Assembly (NCBI RefSeq): GCF_937981295.1
Contig: NZ_CALJPC010000060.1
Location: forward strand, 1 to 40,627
From: an uncultured Campylobacter sp.
GTDB lineage: Bacteria; Campylobacterota; Campylobacteria; Campylobacterales; Campylobacteraceae
Direction of reading: 5' to 3'
Length of the DNA stretch: 40,627 nucleotides
Numbering within the stretch: the first letter of the stretch is position 1; each line of letters begins with the position of its first letter. The notes under the pieces are model-generated. The model saw nothing but the letters and a program-made list of their open reading frames with translations, made no database searches and had not been told where the DNA came from. Shown here piece by piece: positions 1 through 8,146 of this stretch. The translations under genes and the position numbers were made by a program.

Positions 1-55
1 AAATTCCAAAAATTCCAAAAATTCCAAAAATTCCAAAAATTCCAAAAATTCCAAA
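1..55. repeat. 9-bp tandem repeat, about six copies
   Basis: The word TTCC recurs at positions 4, 13, 22, 31, 40 and 49, giving a strict 9-bp period with unit AAATTCCAA. The array reaches the left edge of the window, so its full copy number is unknown. Nine bases is a whole number of codons, so it could be the end of a repetitive gene lying to the left, but no frame is convincingly coding here. Such arrays can change copy number by slippage. Confidence 0.9.
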
Positions 56-113
56 TCTTTGGCAAAATTTCACCTATAACGAAGCTAGCAAAATCATACT
101 TTAAACTAGCTTT

Positions 114-144
114 TGTTACAATCGCAAGTTTTTAAATCCAAGGA
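114..144 (+). promoter_or_regulatory. Extended -10 promoter and RBS for the M16 protease gene
   Basis: TGTTACAAT at 114-122 fits an extended -10 element (TGn followed by TACAAT). AAGGA at 140-144 sits 5 nt before the ATG at 150. The same TGnTACAAT pattern occurs before the gene at 14655, which supports the reading. No -35 is evident, as is usual in Campylobacter. Confidence 0.55.
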
Positions 145-149
145 CAATT

Positions 150-2882
150 ATGAAAAAGCTTATATTTTTTATCGCCACCCTGCTTTGCTCTTTGAGCCTT
201 TACTCCGCAGATACCAACCCGAATATGCCGCTTAAGCTCGATCCTAGCGTAGTATACGGCGAGCTGGCAAATGGCGTGAAATTTTATATCCTCAAAAACG
301 ATGTGCCGAAAAATAGCGCGCTTTTTTACCTCAACGTAGCCGCAGGTAGTGTTGATGAAAATGATGACGAACAGGGTCTTGCGCATTTCGTCGAGCATAT
401 GGCGTTCAACGGCAGCGAACATTTTGATAAAAATGAACTAGTCCACACTCTGCAGCGCCTAGGGGTGAAATTCGGCGCCGATCTCAATGCACAGACTGGC
501 TTTGAAAACACCACCTACAACATCCAAGCCCAAGTGAGCGACGAGACGCTAAAGGATATATTTTTGGTACTGCGAGATTATGCAGGCGGCGTAAAATTTG
601 ACGAGAACGAAACACAAAAGGAAAAAGGCGTCATCTTAGAGGAAGCAAAAAAAGGCTTTGAGAGGCGATTTTATGAAAAGCGTGCCACATATTTATACCC
701 TAATTCCATATTTTCCAGACGCTTTCCGATCGGACAAAATGAAATCATCAAAGGCGCCACCAGCGAGCAACTAAAAAAATTCTACGCGCGCAACTACCTT
801 CCTAGCGCCGTTAGCATCATAGTCGTGGGCGACGTAAACGTTGAGCAGATTAAAAACCTAATCAAGCAAAATTTTAGCTCTCTTTCCGCGCACGGCGAAA
901 AAATCCCGCGCGATCTTAGCCTACGCCCATTTGAAGGCGGGCTAGCAAGCACCGTAGAGCCCGAGCTCGGCGCCAATGTCGCTAGCGTGCTTTACGCAGG
1001 CAAATATGAGCCGCTAAGAAGCTACGGTGCGCTTAAAAATGAGTGGCTGCAAGCCTACGTATCGAGGCTGATGGAGCTTGGATACGACGCGATGAATGTA
1101 AATGCCAAAATTCCGCTTAAAGCCTATTTCGGCTCGGACGATCTGTTTAAAAACCGCAGACTATACAGCATAAGCGCGAATATTTTTAATTTCGACGTCA
1201 ACGCCACATTAAGTAGTCTTTTTAGCGCGATCAAAGGGGTGCGCGAACACGGATTTAACAATGACGATTTTGATAGCGTTAAGGCGGAATTTAAACATCA
1301 AGTGCAAGCCGATCTACTTAAAAACGATACGCAAAGTGCGCAAATAGGAGCATTACTTGATTTCGTACAAAACGGCAATGTAAAGCTTAGTAAGCAAGAC
1401 GAGCACGATCTAAGCCTCAAGGCCTTAGAAGAAATAACGCTAGCAGATGTTAATAAATTTTTCTCAAAGATAACGGATGGAGCGAGATTTACAGAGATTA
1501 TCTCGGCAAAGGATTTAGGCATTAGCCAAAAAGACGCGAAGCTGCTCTACGAAAAAGCGCTGCCGTTTAATTTCGCTGCTTCGAAGCTTGCTTCCAAGCA
1601 GCTTGCGGGAGCAGATTTAAAAGAGACGGAATTTAAAACGCAAAAAGGCGCTAGCGGCACTGAAATTTTGGAGTTTAAAAACGGCGCTCGCGTAATTTTA
1701 AAACCCCTTAAAAGCGAGAAAAATAAAATCGTCCTCGCAGCCGTTAAAAAAGGTGGCTACGCGCATTTCGGCAAGGCTCGTGGCGAAATTCTAACCGCGC
1801 TGCTAAACTCAGGCACCATAGGCGAGCTAAACGAATACGAGGCGGGACGCTTGACCTCAAAATTTGATTATAAGCTAAGATTTAGGATGGATGACGCAGA
1901 CTGCGGTTTTAGAGGCGCAGGAGCGGATCTGGAAGCGATGGCACACGAGCTTTACGCGAGATTTAGCGAGCCGCTAATTCATGCAAGCTCGCTTACAAAA
2001 TATAAAACCGACGCGCTTTCGGCGATTGCGCTACGAGACGAGACGGCGGAATTTAAATTCGGCGAGCAAATTTTAAAATCTCTATATTCAGGAGATATAG
2101 CTCGTAAGCAGCCGCTTAGCGTAGATGACGTAAAGAGCGCAAATCTTGCCGATTTACAGCGCGATGCGGATGAAATTTTTTCAGGTGCTGGAGATTTTAT
2201 CTTTGTGCTTAGCGGCGATTTTGAGCCTGCGCGCGCAAAACAAATTCTAGCCAAATATATCGGCAATCTAAAGCCCGGCACAAGCAGCGCTACGCCTAAA
2301 ACTTTGATGCTAAATACTTCTAGCGGCGAGATTGTGCAAGACTACGGCGATAGTGATAAAAGCGAAGTTCGGATGATTTTTTCAAACTATGAGCTGCAAA
2401 ATTTTGACTTTTCAGACACTTATAAATTTCAAGCTTTAAAAAGCGTGCTAAGCAATCGCATCGTCAAACAGATCCGCGAGGCGCGCGGACAAATTTACTC
2501 GGCGATGGTGCATAGCACCTATGTGCGTGAGCCACAAATCGCAGCGAGCTTGAACGTATCGTTTTCTACCGAGCCGAAAGATGCCCGTGCCGTTGCAGCA
2601 AGCGTGAGTGAAATTTTAAAACAGATCGAAAGCTCCGGTGCGAAAGATAGCGAGCTTTCAAATTTTAAAAAAGCGCAAATTTTATCGACCAAAAGAGCTG
2701 CGCAGACGAACGATTTTTGGCTTGCTAATATCACTGCGCACGAGCTTTACGGCTATCCGCTCTATGATGAAAAAAGTTATGCGGCAAGCATAAACGCAGT
2801 AAAAAGCGCGGATGTGCAGGAAGCGGCGCAAATGCTAAGCGATAGGCTATTTACAGCGATTTTGAATCCAAAGGAGCATTGA
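150..2882 (+). CDS. M16 family zinc metallopeptidase (insulinase/PqqL-like), exported
   Basis: A 910-residue protease of the pitrilysin/insulinase family. Residues 1-20 form a signal peptide (MKK, then a hydrophobic stretch ending YSA), so it should act in the periplasm. The inverted zinc motif HFVEH is at residues 79-83, and the third ligand is probably a Glu of the VILEE segment near 161-165. The length fits the two-halved M16B layout: an active N-terminal half, then an inactive second M16 domain from about residue 500 to the end. Family members degrade peptides to roughly 70 residues that fit the closed chamber. AAGGA precedes the ATG by 5 nt. The stop codon overlaps the start of an SbmA/BacA-like transporter, which suggests shared expression and a joint role in peptide handling; that link is inferred. 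The PqqL-like assignment is by architecture, and the true substrate is unknown. Confidence 0.93.
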   Translation: MKKLIFFIATLLCSLSLYSADTNPNMPLKLDPSVVYGELANGVKFYILKNDVPKNSALFYLNVAAGSVDENDDEQGLAHFVEHMAFNGSEHFDKNELVHTLQRLGVKFGADLNAQTGFENTTYNIQAQVSDETLKDIFLVLRDYAGGVKFDENETQKEKGVILEEAKKGFERRFYEKRATYLYPNSIFSRRFPIGQNEIIKGATSEQLKKFYARNYLPSAVSIIVVGDVNVEQIKNLIKQNFSSLSAHGEKIPRDLSLRPFEGGLASTVEPELGANVASVLYAGKYEPLRSYGALKNEWLQAYVSRLMELGYDAMNVNAKIPLKAYFGSDDLFKNRRLYSISANIFNFDVNATLSSLFSAIKGVREHGFNNDDFDSVKAEFKHQVQADLLKNDTQSAQIGALLDFVQNGNVKLSKQDEHDLSLKALEEITLADVNKFFSKITDGARFTEIISAKDLGISQKDAKLLYEKALPFNFAASKLASKQLAGADLKETEFKTQKGASGTEILEFKNGARVILKPLKSEKNKIVLAAVKKGGYAHFGKARGEILTALLNSGTIGELNEYEAGRLTSKFDYKLRFRMDDADCGFRGAGADLEAMAHELYARFSEPLIHASSLTKYKTDALSAIALRDETAEFKFGEQILKSLYSGDIARKQPLSVDDVKSANLADLQRDADEIFSGAGDFIFVLSGDFEPARAKQILAKYIGNLKPGTSSATPKTLMLNTSSGEIVQDYGDSDKSEVRMIFSNYELQNFDFSDTYKFQALKSVLSNRIVKQIREARGQIYSAMVHSTYVREPQIAASLNVSFSTEPKDARAVAASVSEILKQIESSGAKDSELSNFKKAQILSTKRAAQTNDFWLANITAHELYGYPLYDEKSYAASINAVKSADVQEAAQMLSDRLFTAILNPKEH

Positions 2883-3850
2883 TGTTTGCTTCATTTTTTA
2901 AAAACAAAAAATGGGCATTTTGGGCATATTCTGGAATATTTTTTCTAATTGCGATTAATTGGTATCAAACTACCTTAAATGTGAGAATAAACGAATGGTA
3001 CCGCGCGTTTTATGATATGTGCCAAAACATAGATCGTCATACACTAAATGATTTCTATACGCAGATGAAAGTTTTTTTATGGATAGCGATGCCCTACGTA
3101 GTCTCTGCGATTTCAGAACGATATGCAGCTCGTATTTGGACATTTAAATGGCGGGAAGCGATGACCTTTTCTTATTTTTCATACTGGAAAAAGGTAAGTA
3201 AAGATATCGAGGGAAGCTCGCAACGTATCCAAGAAGATATCTTTCGCTTCTCAAGAACTATCGAGGAAATGGGTACGAGAGTGCTTTCGGCAGCTATGAC
3301 ACTGTTTGCATTCATACCTGTGCTATGGGGGCTTAGTAGCAACGTTCCTTTTGAATTTCTAAAAAAAATCCCGGGCTCACTTGTTTGGATTGCACTTGCA
3401 ATCAGCATCGGTGGGCTAATAATTTCTTGGCTGGTTGGCTGGTATCTACCGAGGCTGGAATACAACAATCAAAAGGTCGAGGCGGCCTTTAGAAAAGAAC
3501 TTGTTTTTGCGGAGGAGGATAAGATAAATTACGCAAGCGAGGAAAAAATTCTTTCATTATTTGATAAGATCAAATATAACTATTTTAAACTGTATCTGCA
3601 TTACTGCTATTTTGATATGTGGTTCAACTCATTTTCGCAGTTTCTAATGATCGTGCCTTACTTGATAATGGGTCCTGGGTTATTTACTAAGGTAATTACG
3701 CTTGGAGTTATGGTTCAGGTAAGCAATGCTTTTAATCAGGTGCGCGGTAGTTTTAGTATTTTTATGAATAACTGGACGACGATCACGGAGCTTCGCTCAA
3801 TCCATATGCGACTTAAAGAGTTTGAAAAAAATATCGATTACAAGGGCTAG
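2882..3850 (+). CDS. SbmA/BacA-like peptide transporter, short form
   Basis: A 322-residue inner-membrane protein resembling SbmA/BacA, which uses the proton gradient to import peptides such as microcins, bleomycin and proline-rich antimicrobial peptides. Family-like segments include NEWYRAFYDMCQ near residue 33, the W-R-x-A-M core near 90, QRIQEDIFRFSRT near 115-127, ALSVMVQVSNAFNQVRG-type residues near 275-295, and NNWTTITELRSI near the end. Compared with E. coli SbmA (about 406 residues), it lacks roughly the first 80 residues, including the first membrane helix or helices. I chose the ATG at 2882 because AAGGAG (2871-2876) lies 5 nt upstream; a TTG at 2879 would add one residue. It overlaps the protease stop by one base (TGATG). 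A full ABC transporter of this fold would carry a nucleotide-binding domain, which is absent. Confidence 0.85.
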   Translation: MFASFFKNKKWAFWAYSGIFFLIAINWYQTTLNVRINEWYRAFYDMCQNIDRHTLNDFYTQMKVFLWIAMPYVVSAISERYAARIWTFKWREAMTFSYFSYWKKVSKDIEGSSQRIQEDIFRFSRTIEEMGTRVLSAAMTLFAFIPVLWGLSSNVPFEFLKKIPGSLVWIALAISIGGLIISWLVGWYLPRLEYNNQKVEAAFRKELVFAEEDKINYASEEKILSLFDKIKYNYFKLYLHYCYFDMWFNSFSQFLMIVPYLIMGPGLFTKVITLGVMVQVSNAFNQVRGSFSIFMNNWTTITELRSIHMRLKEFEKNIDYKG

Positions 3851-3870
3851 ATAAAATTTCGCCCGTATCT

Positions 3871-3920
3871 TGCGGCCCAAAATTTCACTTTCTAAATTTA
3901 AAGTGAAATCCCAGGCCGCA
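3871..3920. terminator. Bidirectional hairpin between convergent operons
   Basis: TGCGGCC (3871-3877) pairs with GGCCGCA (3914-3920), and ATTTCACTT (3882-3890) pairs with AAGTGAAAT (3901-3909), around the loop 3891-3900. A short T-containing tail follows on the + side. It lies between the transporter stop at 3850 and the oppositely directed small gene ending at 3943, the right place for a shared terminator. Confidence 0.65.
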
Positions 3921-3942
3921 AGCTTTTAAAATTTCTATCCTT

Positions 3943-4047
3943 TTACTGCTCTCTTTTTTCGTGATGAGTAATGTTTAGCTTTATAAATTTATAGCTTCCT
4001 ACGAGCAAGATCATCCAAATCGCGATGAAAACTAAAGATTTGACCAT
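3943..4047 (-). CDS. 34-residue single-helix protein downstream of cydB (possible small cytochrome bd subunit)
   Basis: A small gene with ATG at 4047 and TAA at 3943. AAGGA (4054-4058) lies 6 nt before the ATG, a strong site. The product starts MVKSLVFIAIWMILLVGSYK: one hydrophobic helix at about residues 4-19, then a basic, polar tail with two His (TTHHEKREQ-like, residues 26-34). Single-helix proteins of 30-50 residues such as CydX are needed to assemble or stabilise cytochrome bd in E. coli and are usually encoded just after cydB. Here the gene lies 149 bp after cydB on the same strand. I see no sequence similarity to E. coli CydX, so the role is inferred from position, size and topology. 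A hairpin at 4075-4095 between the two genes means co-transcription is uncertain. Confidence 0.55.
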   Translation of the reverse strand: MVKSLVFIAIWMILLVGSYKFIKLNITHHEKREQ

Positions 4048-4074
4048 TTTTAATCCTTAAAATTTTTTATAAAT

Positions 4075-4095
4075 GCGGCGCGTAAAAAGCGCCGC
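4075..4095 (-). terminator. Hairpin downstream of cydB
   Basis: GCGGCGC (4075-4081) and GCGCCGC (4089-4095) form a perfect 7-bp GC stem with a 7-nt loop. Read on the - strand it is followed by ATTTATAAAAAATTTT, a weak U-rich tail. It could end cydAB transcripts or be a partial terminator or processing site before the 34-residue gene. Confidence 0.5.
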
Positions 4096-4196
4096 CGATA
4101 TGAAATTTAACCAAGCGCAAAAGCACGCAATGCCTCGCACTAGAGCAACTCCTCGTCGCCGCACGACGTGCAAAAGCCGCGCTAGAGCGGGCGCGC

Positions 4197-5303
4197 CTAA
4201 TAATGCTCGTTTGAAAGCCCCTCTTTATCGAGTTTTTTAGCATCCATCAGCCACCAAACGTAGCTAATATAGCCCAGCACGAAAGGCACTAGAAACGACA
4301 CGTAAAACATCATCTTAAGCGTATAGAGGCTCGAGCTTGCGTTGCTTATCGAAAGCGAGCTTTGCAGGTCGAAATTTGACGGATAAAACGCCGTGTTGTT
4401 TAACCCTAGGATCAAAAATACGCTCGTTACCGCGCATACGACGCCCACGCCATAGAAAAATATTCCGCGTACGCTGCTTGTAAATGCGCCTTTGAATATC
4501 CCCGCTAGCACCAGCACTACACCCAGCAGCAGCAAGATTAGCGCCGCAGGCAGGCTTAGGTAGTTATGTAAATACTTAAAGCTCTCGAGGCTTACGACGC
4601 CGCCGGCGCCTACTGCATAGCCCTGCTTTAGCAAGATCCACGCCAAAAACGCGATGAAAAAAACCAAAAACGCGCTAGCGTTAAATTTAAGCGAAGCTTT
4701 GAGCTTAGCGATCATTTCGGGCTCGGCTATATTATTCATCAAATATAAGCTCGCTCCCGTCCTAGCGCAGAAAAATAACGCAACTCCCAAGATGTAATTA
4801 AACGGATTTACCAGCGCTTCAAGCCCGCGAGCGGGATTTTTCCACTGCACGAAATTATTATCGCCCAGCGCGAACTCGCTGCCGCTAAAAAGCGTCGAGA
4901 CGATGATGCCAAGCAGGATAGTGCCCAATGAGCCGTTTATGAAAAGAAAGGCTTCATAAGTTTTAGCGCCCAAGAAATTATCGGGCTTTTTTCTGTATTC
5001 GTAAGCGACGGCTTGGATTATGAAGCAAAAAAGCAGAGCCATCCACGCCCAATACGCCCCGCCGAAGCTGGTCGCATAAAATAGCGGAAACGCCGCAAAG
5101 CACGCCCCGCCGAACATCACGAGCGTAGTAAATGTAAGCTCCCATTTCTTGCCGATGGAATTTATTATAAAATCCTTCTCGGTCTCATTTTTCGCCAGCG
5201 TAAAAAGCAGCGTCTGACCGCCCTGCACGAAGAGCATAAAAACTAAAATTCCGCCCAGGAGCGAAACCACGCACCACCAATAAATTTGAAAAATTTCGTG
5301 CAT
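4197..5303 (-). CDS. cydB: Cytochrome bd quinol oxidase subunit II
   Basis: A 368-residue polytopic membrane protein, the second subunit of the cytochrome bd quinol oxidase, which reduces oxygen to water in the inner membrane with high affinity. The start matches the family: helix 1 runs YWWCVVSLLGGILVFMLFVQGG, followed by a charged loop and KWELTFTTLVMFGGACFAAFPLFYA. About eight to nine helices can be counted. The length is close to the usual 370-380. The ATG at 5303 lies one base after the cydA stop, so the two are translationally coupled. In Campylobacter these genes are often named cioAB because the enzyme is cyanide-insensitive and may lack haem d; the sequence alone does not tell which haems are bound. 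Confidence 0.95.
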   Translation of the reverse strand: MHEIFQIYWWCVVSLLGGILVFMLFVQGGQTLLFTLAKNETEKDFIINSIGKKWELTFTTLVMFGGACFAAFPLFYATSFGGAYWAWMALLFCFIIQAVAYEYRKKPDNFLGAKTYEAFLFINGSLGTILLGIIVSTLFSGSEFALGDNNFVQWKNPARGLEALVNPFNYILGVALFFCARTGASLYLMNNIAEPEMIAKLKASLKFNASAFLVFFIAFLAWILLKQGYAVGAGGVVSLESFKYLHNYLSLPAALILLLLGVVLVLAGIFKGAFTSSVRGIFFYGVGVVCAVTSVFLILGLNNTAFYPSNFDLQSSLSISNASSSLYTLKMMFYVSFLVPFVLGYISYVWWLMDAKKLDKEGLSNEHY

Positions 5304-5304
5304 C

Positions 5305-6828
5305 TTAAAATCCTATCTTTATCTGTTTTAGCATGATCTTTATCTCGGCTATGAATAAAATCGTAAATAAAACCGCAAAGAGCGCAAACGAGATCATTAT
5401 GTTCGTCCCCGCTAGGCTCGTAGCCGCGACGCCCACCGGCATGAGATCCTGTATAGCCCACGGCTGGCGCCCTACTTCGGCTACGATCCAGCCCGCCTCG
5501 CACGCTACGTATCCCAAAGGAATGCTAAATACGCAAAGCCATAAAATTTTCTTGTATTCGGCGAGGTTCTTTCGCATCGCTAAAAATAGCGTCACAAAAA
5601 ATAGCAAGATAAAATAGCTTCCCAAAGCCACCATCACGTGAAAGCTATAAAAGGTAAGCGCCACGGGAGGGACGACCTGCTTCGCGTCGTCAAGGTAGCC
5701 GTAGCCTAAATTTTGCATATTTTGGTTGCCGAATAAAATTTCGCGCGCCTGCTGCATCGCTGCGGTATCATTGGCGTCTTTGGCGATCTTATAATCCTTC
5801 AGCGCTTGCAGGGCGATTTTGCCTTTTTCGATCTTTTTATCCGCGCCTTCGATGCCGAATTTTTCGTTTCCAAATACCAAATCATCGATGCCCGGAGTGA
5901 AATTATCAAGTCCTCTCGTAGCCATTAGTCCTAGCGCGTAAGGCGCCTTGATCTCAAATAAAAACGGCTCCTTATCGTCTCCCGCGGTTTTGCTCGGATT
6001 TAAAACTCCCGCCGCGACGATGCCCGCGTTTACTTCGCCTTTATATAGCCCCTCCATCGCCGCAAGCTTCATCGGCTGCTTTTGCGCGACCTGATAGGCG
6101 CTCTCGTCGCCGCTAAATAGCACGAAAAGCGAGCTTAACATACCGAAGCTTGCCGCTACGATGAAGCTTTTTTTAGCAATCGCGAAGTCTTTGTTTTTTA
6201 GCATATAAAACGCCGAAATTCCAAGCACGAAAAGCGCCGCGGTAATATAGCCGCCGCCGACAGTATGTAAAAATTTAGCCACTCCGAAGTGAGATAGCGC
6301 GATATCTAAAAAATTGCTCATCTCGTTGCGCATCGTATCTGGATTAAAACTCGTACCCACCGGATTTTGCATCCAGGCATTCGCGATTAGTATCCAATAC
6401 GCGCTTAAATTTGATCCGATCGCCACGAGCCAGGTCGAGAGAAGATGAAATTTCTTGCTCACGCGGTCCCAGCCGAAGAACATTACCGCAAAGAAGGTGG
6501 CCTCCAAGAAAAACGCGAGCAAGCCCTCGATCGCAAGCGGCGCGCCGAAGATGTCGCCCACGAACCAGCTATAATTCGCCCAGTTGGTGCCGAACTCAAA
6601 CTCCATTATGATGCCGGTCGCGACGCCGATGGCAAAATTTATACCGAAAAGGCGCAGCCAAAATTTAGTGATCTTGAGCCACTCCTGTTTGCCGGTCGCG
6701 ACATATAGACTCTCCATAAATGCCACGATAAAGCTAAGCCCCAGCGTTAGGGGCACGAAAAGAAAGTGATAAAGCGCCGTGAGCGCAAACTGCGCCCTCG
6801 ACCAATCCACGCTAGCAAGCTCTTGCAT
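5305..6828 (-). CDS. cydA: Cytochrome bd quinol oxidase subunit I
   Basis: The catalytic subunit, 507 residues (E. coli 522). The N-terminus carries the conserved DWSRAQFALTALYHFLFVPL segment, whose His is the ligand of high-spin haem b. The periplasmic Q-loop (about residues 240-380) is present and includes APYALGLMATRGLDNFTPGI and LGYGYL, as in long-loop forms that bind ubiquinol or menaquinol there. The conserved GYVACEAGWIVAEVGRQPW block lies near residues 437-457. Nine membrane helices are expected. It is preceded after 2 nt by a DUF4492 gene and followed after 1 nt by cydB, a typical campylobacterial operon. Expression in such bacteria is usually raised at low oxygen, but no regulator site can be named here. 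Confidence 0.97.
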   Translation of the reverse strand: MQELASVDWSRAQFALTALYHFLFVPLTLGLSFIVAFMESLYVATGKQEWLKITKFWLRLFGINFAIGVATGIIMEFEFGTNWANYSWFVGDIFGAPLAIEGLLAFFLEATFFAVMFFGWDRVSKKFHLLSTWLVAIGSNLSAYWILIANAWMQNPVGTSFNPDTMRNEMSNFLDIALSHFGVAKFLHTVGGGYITAALFVLGISAFYMLKNKDFAIAKKSFIVAASFGMLSSLFVLFSGDESAYQVAQKQPMKLAAMEGLYKGEVNAGIVAAGVLNPSKTAGDDKEPFLFEIKAPYALGLMATRGLDNFTPGIDDLVFGNEKFGIEGADKKIEKGKIALQALKDYKIAKDANDTAAMQQAREILFGNQNMQNLGYGYLDDAKQVVPPVALTFYSFHVMVALGSYFILLFFVTLFLAMRKNLAEYKKILWLCVFSIPLGYVACEAGWIVAEVGRQPWAIQDLMPVGVAATSLAGTNIMISFALFAVLFTILFIAEIKIMLKQIKIGF

Positions 6829-6830
6829 TC

Positions 6831-7037
6831 CTACTCCTTAGTCAAATTTTTATAGATGAAATCGATTTTTTCTTGATCGGTTTTAAATTTAGAATCTAAA
6901 TTTTCGTCGAAAATGAAAAATTTAAGTAGCACAAAAATTATAAATAGCTTGATCAAAATCACCGCCCATAGCGTTTTGCCAAGCTTCATCGAAGCAAATC
7001 CGTGCGCATAAAATTTTAAAATTTTGCCGAAAAACAT
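6831..7037 (-). CDS. DUF4492 family membrane protein, cytochrome bd-associated
   Basis: A 68-residue protein matching the DUF4492 pattern: an amphipathic start (FFGKILKFYAHGFASMKLGKTLW), one hydrophobic helix at about residues 26-46 (VILIKLFIIFVLLKFFIF), and a charged tail. DUF4492 genes are commonly found directly before cydA in Campylobacter, Helicobacter and some Bacteroidetes, so a role in oxidase assembly or stability is likely but not shown. The stop lies 2 nt before the cydA start. I chose the ATG at 7037; a TTG at 7040 is also possible and has better spacing (7 nt) to AAAGG at 7048-7052. Confidence 0.85.
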   Translation of the reverse strand: MFFGKILKFYAHGFASMKLGKTLWAVILIKLFIIFVLLKFFIFDENLDSKFKTDQEKIDFIYKNLTKE

Positions 7038-7040
7038 CAA

Positions 7041-7360
7041 ATTTTAACCTTTAGCAATTATTAGTTTATATTTTTTATTGTATAACAATTAATTAAAATT
7101 TAGCTTTAAATTTTGAAAAATTCACGCTGATTTTATCCTATTTCGGAAAAAATTCCAAACTCTATCGCGGTGCGCCGTAGCGCGCGTTTTCAAAAAAATC
7201 GTGCGGTATCGCCGCTTTTTAGATTAAAATTTCACTTCGCTCCGGGCGGCGCGAAAGATAAAGCTAGCGGATTATCTCGTTTAACGCGGTAAATTTAAAG
7301 CAGGACAAAATTTTAATCGTTTGAGCAATATAGAATTTAGCGTCGTATTCAACTCTAAAT
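7041..7360. other. Spacer between aroE and the cyd operon, no gene seen
   Basis: About 320 bases. The right-hand part (cyd side, 7041-7130) is AT-rich and holds the promoter of the cyd operon. The rest is mixed, with GC-rich words such as GTGCGCCGTAGCGCGCG near 7169-7187 that can fold weakly, and no reading frame with gene-like composition. AATTTAGCG occurs twice as a direct repeat at about 7336 and 7360. Confidence 0.6.
7077..7089 (-). promoter_or_regulatory. Probable -10 of the DUF4492-cydAB operon
   Basis: On the - strand TACAAT (7082-7077) lies in the near-palindrome ATTGTTATACAAT, about 40 nt upstream of the start codon, in a run of more than 60 bases that is almost pure A/T. The palindrome could also be a regulator site; no family can be assigned. 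Confidence 0.4.
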
Positions 7361-8146
7361 TTAGCGAAGATTTGCGGCATAACTCATAAGTTTAACTATC
7401 TCTTGGAGATCAAATTTGCCGCTGAAAAAGAGATTGAAAGCAAGCGCGCCCTGATTTATCAGCATCTCCTTGCCGTCTTTTACGGGCAGATTTTTTGTGC
7501 GCGCGGCTTGTAAAAACGGAGTCTGTTTGCCGTAGATCGCATCAAAGGCGAATTTTGCGCGGGATAAAATTTCATCTATTACCCCCTCGGGCGCTGGTAG
7601 CGCGTCATCTTTGAGACCTGCGCCAGTGGCATTGACGATCAGATCGTAATCTTTAAATTTGAAATTTTCATAGGTAAAAAATTCCTCGCAGCCGAAGTCA
7701 AAATCTTTTGCGCTGCGGTTTAGAATGTCGAATTTCACGCCGTTTTTGCTTAGCGCGTAGCCGATCGCCCGCGTCGTGCCGCCCGCGCCTAAAATAAGCG
7801 CGTTGCGAATCTCGCCAAAATCCAAGATCGCGCAGAAAAACCCCTGGGCGTCGGTGTTAAAGCCGTGCAGCGCACTGCCTTTTAGCACCAGCGTATTTAC
7901 CGAGCCGATCCTTTGCGCCGCCTCGCTTAGGACATCGCAGGCTTTGAGCGCGTCAAGCTTAAAAGGCACGGTCGCGTTCGCGCCCGTAAGCCTTAAAGCT
8001 TCAAATTTAGCTCGCAGTTCCTCGCCGCGCTGCAGCAAAACCCGCCCGTAGTAGGCGTCCAGCTCCAAAAATTTTATAGCGTAATTATGAAGTAGCGGCG
8101 AGAGTGAGTGGGCGATCGGGTTGCCGAAAACCGCAAATCTGTCCAC
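7361..8146 (-). CDS. aroE: Shikimate dehydrogenase
   Basis: A 261-residue enzyme that reduces 3-dehydroshikimate to shikimate with NADPH in aromatic amino-acid and chorismate synthesis. Seen in the sequence: the substrate-binding start FGNPIAHSLSPLLHN (residues 7-21), catalytic Lys63 in NATVPFK, the nucleotide-binding loop GAGGTTRAIGYAL (about 119-131), and NQGALAFNLFF near residue 230. The start codon is GTG at 8146, overlapping the TAG of the SPOR gene by one base (TAGTG), so translation is coupled. Length is normal for the AroE subgroup. Confidence 0.96.
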   Translation of the reverse strand: MDRFAVFGNPIAHSLSPLLHNYAIKFLELDAYYGRVLLQRGEELRAKFEALRLTGANATVPFKLDALKACDVLSEAAQRIGSVNTLVLKGSALHGFNTDAQGFFCAILDFGEIRNALILGAGGTTRAIGYALSKNGVKFDILNRSAKDFDFGCEEFFTYENFKFKDYDLIVNATGAGLKDDALPAPEGVIDEILSRAKFAFDAIYGKQTPFLQAARTKNLPVKDGKEMLINQGALAFNLFFSGKFDLQEIVKLMSYAANLR

